Source of the DNA: Bradyrhizobium vignae
GTDB lineage: Bacteria; Pseudomonadota; Alphaproteobacteria; Rhizobiales; Xanthobacteraceae
Direction: 5' to 3'
Assembly (NCBI RefSeq): GCF_004114425.1
Contig: NZ_RDQF01000001.1
Span: 62,001 to 126,000, forward strand
DNA: 64,000 nt
Each line of letters begins with the position of its first letter. Position 1 is the first letter of the stretch. Made by a program: the position numbers and the translations under genes. A model generated the notes under the pieces. The model saw only the letters and a program-made list of their open reading frames with translations. It did not search any database and had not been told where the DNA came from. Below are positions 61,089-64,000 of the stretch, piece by piece.

Positions 61089-61985
61089 CTAGACCGGCCG
61101 CTCCCCCTTCACCGTCACGCGCGTCCCTGATCGCGTGTGCGGCCAGTAGTCCCACATCGCGCGGTGCTGGGTGCAGCGGTTGTCCCAGAAGGCGATGGCA
61201 TTCTCGGTCCAGCGGAAGCGGCACTGGAACAGCGGATTTTCGGCGTGCTGGTAGAGATAGGCGAGCATCGCATCGCTCTCGTCGCGCGGGATGCCGTTGA
61301 TGTGCCGGGTGAAGCCGCGGTTGACATAGAGCGCTTTCCTGCCGGTGACGGGATGCGTGCGCACCACGGGATGCTCGGCATGCGGATAGGAGGGACGGTC
61401 GGCGACGCCGTAATTCGCATAGAGCCCGCGATAGATCGGCTCGCCATCGTGCAGCGCGGTGAGCCCGTCGAGATAGGCTTTCATGCGGTCCGACAGCGCC
61501 TCATAGGCTGCATACATGTTGGCAAACAGCGTGTCGCCGCCGCGCGGCGGGCACTGCTTGATGTAGAGGATCGAGCCCATCGGCGGCTCGAGATCGCAGG
61601 ACACGTCGGAGTGCCAGCCCTCGCCATTGGCGCGCGGCGAGTCCTTGTCGGCGTAGATCCTCATGAGCGCCGGATCTTCGTCCTCGTGCGGCGCGGCGGG
61701 ATGGAAATGCAACTCGCCGAACTTGCGGCCGAAGGCAAGGTGCTGCTGCGGCGTGATGTGCTGGTCGCGGAAGAAGATCACGAGGTTTTCGGCGAGCGCA
61801 CGGTGGATCTCGTCCATCTGCCGGTTGGAGCGGGTGTCAGCATCGACGAGCTTGCCGATATCGACGCCGGAGATTTCCGCGCCGATGATGGGGGTGAGCT
61901 TTTCGACCTGGATCGTCTCGTATGGGGCGCCGTCTTCTGCGGTGTGGCGATAGCGCGGGCCCTGCTTGCCGGCGAGTGAGCTCAT
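61089..61985 (-). CDS. TauD/TfdA family alpha-ketoglutarate-dependent dioxygenase
   Basis: 298 residues, Fe(II)/2-oxoglutarate oxygenase. Metal ligands: His and Asp in EGWHSDVSCDLEPP, and distal His in CTQHRAMWDY; Arg for 2-oxoglutarate follows (HTRSGTRVTV). The insertion LAFGRKFGELHFHPAAPHED is typical of taurine/alkylsulfonate/2,4-D dioxygenases. Substrate (sulfonate, carnitine-like or xenobiotic) cannot be told. A REP-like palindrome lies upstream and separates it from ispG. Confidence 0.9.
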   Translation of the reverse strand: MSSLAGKQGPRYRHTAEDGAPYETIQVEKLTPIIGAEISGVDIGKLVDADTRSNRQMDEIHRALAENLVIFFRDQHITPQQHLAFGRKFGELHFHPAAPHEDEDPALMRIYADKDSPRANGEGWHSDVSCDLEPPMGSILYIKQCPPRGGDTLFANMYAAYEALSDRMKAYLDGLTALHDGEPIYRGLYANYGVADRPSYPHAEHPVVRTHPVTGRKALYVNRGFTRHINGIPRDESDAMLAYLYQHAENPLFQCRFRWTENAIAFWDNRCTQHRAMWDYWPHTRSGTRVTVKGERPV

Positions 61986-62030
61986 GGCGTGTCTCCCGAT
62001 CGTTGTTGATTGGGAGGCATCGTAACAATG

Positions 62031-62110
62031 TAGGGCGGGTTAGCGAAGCGTAACCCGCCACTTCGCGCGCGCAAAAAATAAGGCGGGTTACGCTACGCTA
62101 ACCCGCCCTA
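62031..62110. repeat. near-perfect extragenic inverted repeat (TAGGGCGGGTTAGCG family)
   Basis: TAGGGCGGGTTAGCG...CGCTAACCCGCCCTA with a second inner pair GTAACCCGCC/GGCGGGTTAC gives a long cruciform-capable palindrome of 80 bp between ispG and the TauD-like gene. It could act as a bidirectional terminator. Confidence 0.85.
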
Positions 62111-62131
62111 CGCTTCGATATCGAAAGACAC

Positions 62132-63415
62132 CTACTCCGCCGCCGTCACCGGCACCTTGGCGCCCTGGCCGTAGCGCTGGTCGATATAGTCGATCACCAG
62201 CGCCTTGAAGTCGGCGGAGATGGTCGGCCCGCGCAGCGTGCGGAACTTCTTGCCGTCGACGAAGACGGGCGCGGCCGGGGCTTCGCCGGTGCCGGGCAGC
62301 GAGATGCCGATATTGGCATGCTTGGATTCGCCGGGGCCGTTGACGATGCAGCCCATCACCGCGACGTTGAGCTCTTCCACGCCAGGATATTTCGTCTTCC
62401 AGGTCGGCATCTCGTCGCGGATGAAATCCTGGATCGAGCGCGCCAGCTCCTGGAACGTGGTCGAGGTGGTGCGGCCGCAGCCGGGGCAGGCTGCAACCAG
62501 CGGCACGAAGGTGCGGAAGCCCATGGTCTGCAACAGCTCCTGGGCGACCTGCACCTCGCGGGTACGGTCGCCGCCGGGCTCGGGCGTCAGCGAGATGCGG
62601 ATGGTGTCGCCGATGCCCTGCTGCAAGAGGATGCCGAGCGCGGCCGAAGACGCCACGATGCCCTTCGAGCCCATGCCGGCTTCGGTGAGACCGAGATGGA
62701 TGGCGTAGTCCGAACGCGCCGCAAGATCCTGGTAGACCGCGATCAGATCCTGCACCGCCGAGACTTTTGCCGAGAGGATGATGCGGTCCTTGGGCATGCC
62801 GAGCTCTTCGGCGCGCGCGGCCGACAGCAGCGCCGACTGAACCATGGCCTCGCGCGTCACCGCGCGGACGTCGCGCGGATTGGGTGATGCTGCGTTCTCG
62901 TCCATCAGCTTGGTCAAAAGCTCCTGGTCGAGCGAGCCCCAATTGGCGCCGATCCGCACCGGCTTGTTGTTCTTGTTCGCGATCTCGATGATGTCGGCGA
63001 ACTGGGTGTCGCGCTTGTCCTTGAAGCCGACATTGCCGGGATTGATGCGGTATTTGGCCAGCGCCTCGGCGCAGGCCGGATAGGCCGCAAGCAGCTTGTG
63101 GCCGATATAATGGAAGTCGCCGATCAGCGGCGTCGTGATGCCGCGCTTGGCGAGGCCGTCACGGATGTGCGGAACGGCCGCCGCGGCTTCCTCGCGGTCC
63201 ACGGTGATGCGGACCATTTCGGAGCCGGCGCGCGCGAGCGCTGCGACCTGGGCGATGGTGCTGTCGACATCGGCGGTGTCGGTGTTGGTCATCGACTGCA
63301 CGACGATCGGCGCGCCGCCGCCCACGGCGACGTTACCCACCTTCACCTGGGTGGTCTTGTGCCGGGGCGCGGGGCCCGCGATGTCGGAATCGAGAGAGTT
63401 TTCGAGCTTGTTCAT
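62132..63415 (-). CDS. ispG: 4-hydroxy-3-methylbut-2-en-1-yl diphosphate synthase
   Basis: 427 residues. [4Fe-4S] enzyme of the MEP isoprenoid pathway, converting MEcPP to HMBPP. N-terminal TIM-barrel with [20 protein letters not shown] and [15 protein letters not shown]-terminal cluster-binding CPGCGRTT and [19 protein letters not shown] supply the Cys ligands. ATG 63415 is chosen rather than a TTG three codons upstream. Starts 12 bp after the EamA transporter gene, hence co-transcribed. Provides precursors for the FPP synthase at 50800. Confidence 0.96.
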   Translation of the reverse strand: MNKLENSLDSDIAGPAPRHKTTQVKVGNVAVGGGAPIVVQSMTNTDTADVDSTIAQVAALARAGSEMVRITVDREEAAAAVPHIRDGLAKRGITTPLIGDFHYIGHKLLAAYPACAEALAKYRINPGNVGFKDKRDTQFADIIEIANKNNKPVRIGANWGSLDQELLTKLMDENAASPNPRDVRAVTREAMVQSALLSAARAEELGMPKDRIILSAKVSAVQDLIAVYQDLAARSDYAIHLGLTEAGMGSKGIVASSAALGILLQQGIGDTIRISLTPEPGGDRTREVQVAQELLQTMGFRTFVPLVAACPGCGRTTSTTFQELARSIQDFIRDEMPTWKTKYPGVEELNVAVMGCIVNGPGESKHANIGISLPGTGEAPAAPVFVDGKKFRTLRGPTISADFKALVIDYIDQRYGQGAKVPVTAAE

Positions 63416-63427
63416 GAGGTCCAAATA

Positions 63428-64000
63428 TCAGGTTTTGGTGACGTTCAGCAATGCATCACGCGGCGTCGCAGCCGTTTGGCTCGGACGGTTAACCAGAAAA
63501 AGCCCTGCAATTACAAGGACCGCGGCGGCCCCGAATGTCAGGCTCAGGGTGTCGTGCATGATGAAATAGCTACCCACCACGCCAAACAAGGGGGTGATGA
63601 AGGTAAAAGCGGACAATTTGCTGGCCGAATAGGCCTTCACCAGCGCGAACCAAAGCGTGAACGTGGTTCCCACCACCCAGATTGCCTGGAACGCCATCAG
63701 GCCGAGCGACAACGGCGCCGGCATGTGCGTGATGGATTCGCCGAACAGCCAGGCCGCCATCCCCAGAATCGGGATCGAGGTGGCGACCTGATAGCCCAGC
63801 GCCTTCTCGGGCGCGGCGAAGCGCAGCCGCGTGCCCTTGGCAACCAGCGTCGTCGCCGCCCACAGCGCGGCGCCGCCGACGACCATGAGATCGCCGAGCA
63901 GAACATGCGAATCGACATTGGGCTGCGGCACGCCGATCGCCAGCGCCACGCCGGCAAAGCTGATGGCCAAGCCCAGCCATTGCGAGCCGCCGAGCCGCTC
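63428..64000 (-). CDS. EamA/DMT-family transporter (C-terminal part, runs off right edge)
   Basis: The visible 190 residues carry about six hydrophobic helices and the EamA repeat pattern (LAISFAGVALAIGVPQPNVD; GDLMVVGGAALWAATTLVAK; FQAIWVVGTTFTLWFALVKA; FTFITPLFGVVGSYFIMHD). The open frame continues to the window end, so the start lies outside. Probably a small-metabolite exporter; substrate unknown. Immediately upstream of ispG. Confidence 0.9.
   Translation of the reverse strand, partial: ERLGGSQWLGLAISFAGVALAIGVPQPNVDSHVLLGDLMVVGGAALWAATTLVAKGTRLRFAAPEKALGYQVATSIPILGMAAWLFGESITHMPAPLSLGLMAFQAIWVVGTTFTLWFALVKAYSASKLSAFTFITPLFGVVGSYFIMHDTLSLTFGAAAVLVIAGLFLVNRPSQTAATPRDALLNVTKT

Overview
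The window is GC-rich, almost fully coding chromosomal DNA of an alphaproteobacterium, most probably Bradyrhizobium or a close relative. The grounds are the lipid and amide catabolism genes, the rhizobial palindromic repeats of the GTCATTGCGAG...CTCGCAATGAC type, several TTG starts, and an amino acid:[carrier protein] ligase whose key residues sit at the same numbers as I recall for the B. japonicum enzyme. I saw no rRNA, tRNA, CRISPR array, integrase, transposase or prophage. 52 protein-coding genes or gene remnants are annotated, plus two tiny leader ORFs.

Layout. (1) 1-10.7 kb: an acyl-CoA catabolic island with a two-subunit biotin-dependent acyl-CoA carboxylase, a BKACE-type beta-keto acid cleavage enzyme, an AraC regulator, a GST, two acyl-CoA dehydrogenases, an acyl-CoA ligase and a periplasmic branched-chain-type binding protein. 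(2) 10.9-18.2 kb: an XRE-type regulator; a Gram-negative sortase system (VIT/VWA target with an LPKTA sorting signal plus class GN sortase); an ADP-forming acyl-CoA synthetase; a lone MCE/MlaD protein. (3) 18.2-30.8 kb: a short-chain amide/urea nitrogen-scavenging unit. A urtABCDE-like ABC importer, formamidase FmdA, an FmdB-like zinc-ribbon protein and aliphatic amidase AmiE are read leftward. Divergent to them is a giant sensor kinase whose input domain is an NCS1 permease, overlapping its LuxR-type response regulator. The intergenic region holds a sigma-54-like promoter and a palindrome. (4) 30.9-36.2 kb: a Baeyer-Villiger monooxygenase, a trypsin-like protease broken by an in-frame amber codon, a HAD hydrolase and methionine-salvage mtnP-mtnA.

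(5) 36.3-40.1 kb: an aminoacyl-carrier-protein cluster (carrier protein, acyl-CoA dehydrogenase-like enzyme, amino acid:CP ligase, GNAT-like protein). (6) 40.3-48.5 kb: a 4xPAS-GGDEF-EAL protein, a tripartite tricarboxylate transporter (binding protein, TctB, TctA), and a second GGDEF-EAL protein with degenerate motifs. (7) 48.5-58.99 kb: housekeeping and envelope genes (rpmF, mtgA, polyprenyl synthase, DUF1345 protein, caspase-like protease, GFA protein, NTF2-like protein, class A beta-lactamase, Na+/H+ antiporter, amidase). (8) 59-64 kb: a truncated Rieske oxygenase remnant, an isolated TIR-domain protein that is the best immunity-type candidate, a TauD-family dioxygenase, ispG and a partial EamA transporter.

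The most distinctive features are the NCS1-permease/histidine-kinase fusion next to the amide operon, the triplicated translation-start unit ahead of the urtD-like gene, the sortase pair, the aminoacyl-CP ligase cluster and the TIR protein.
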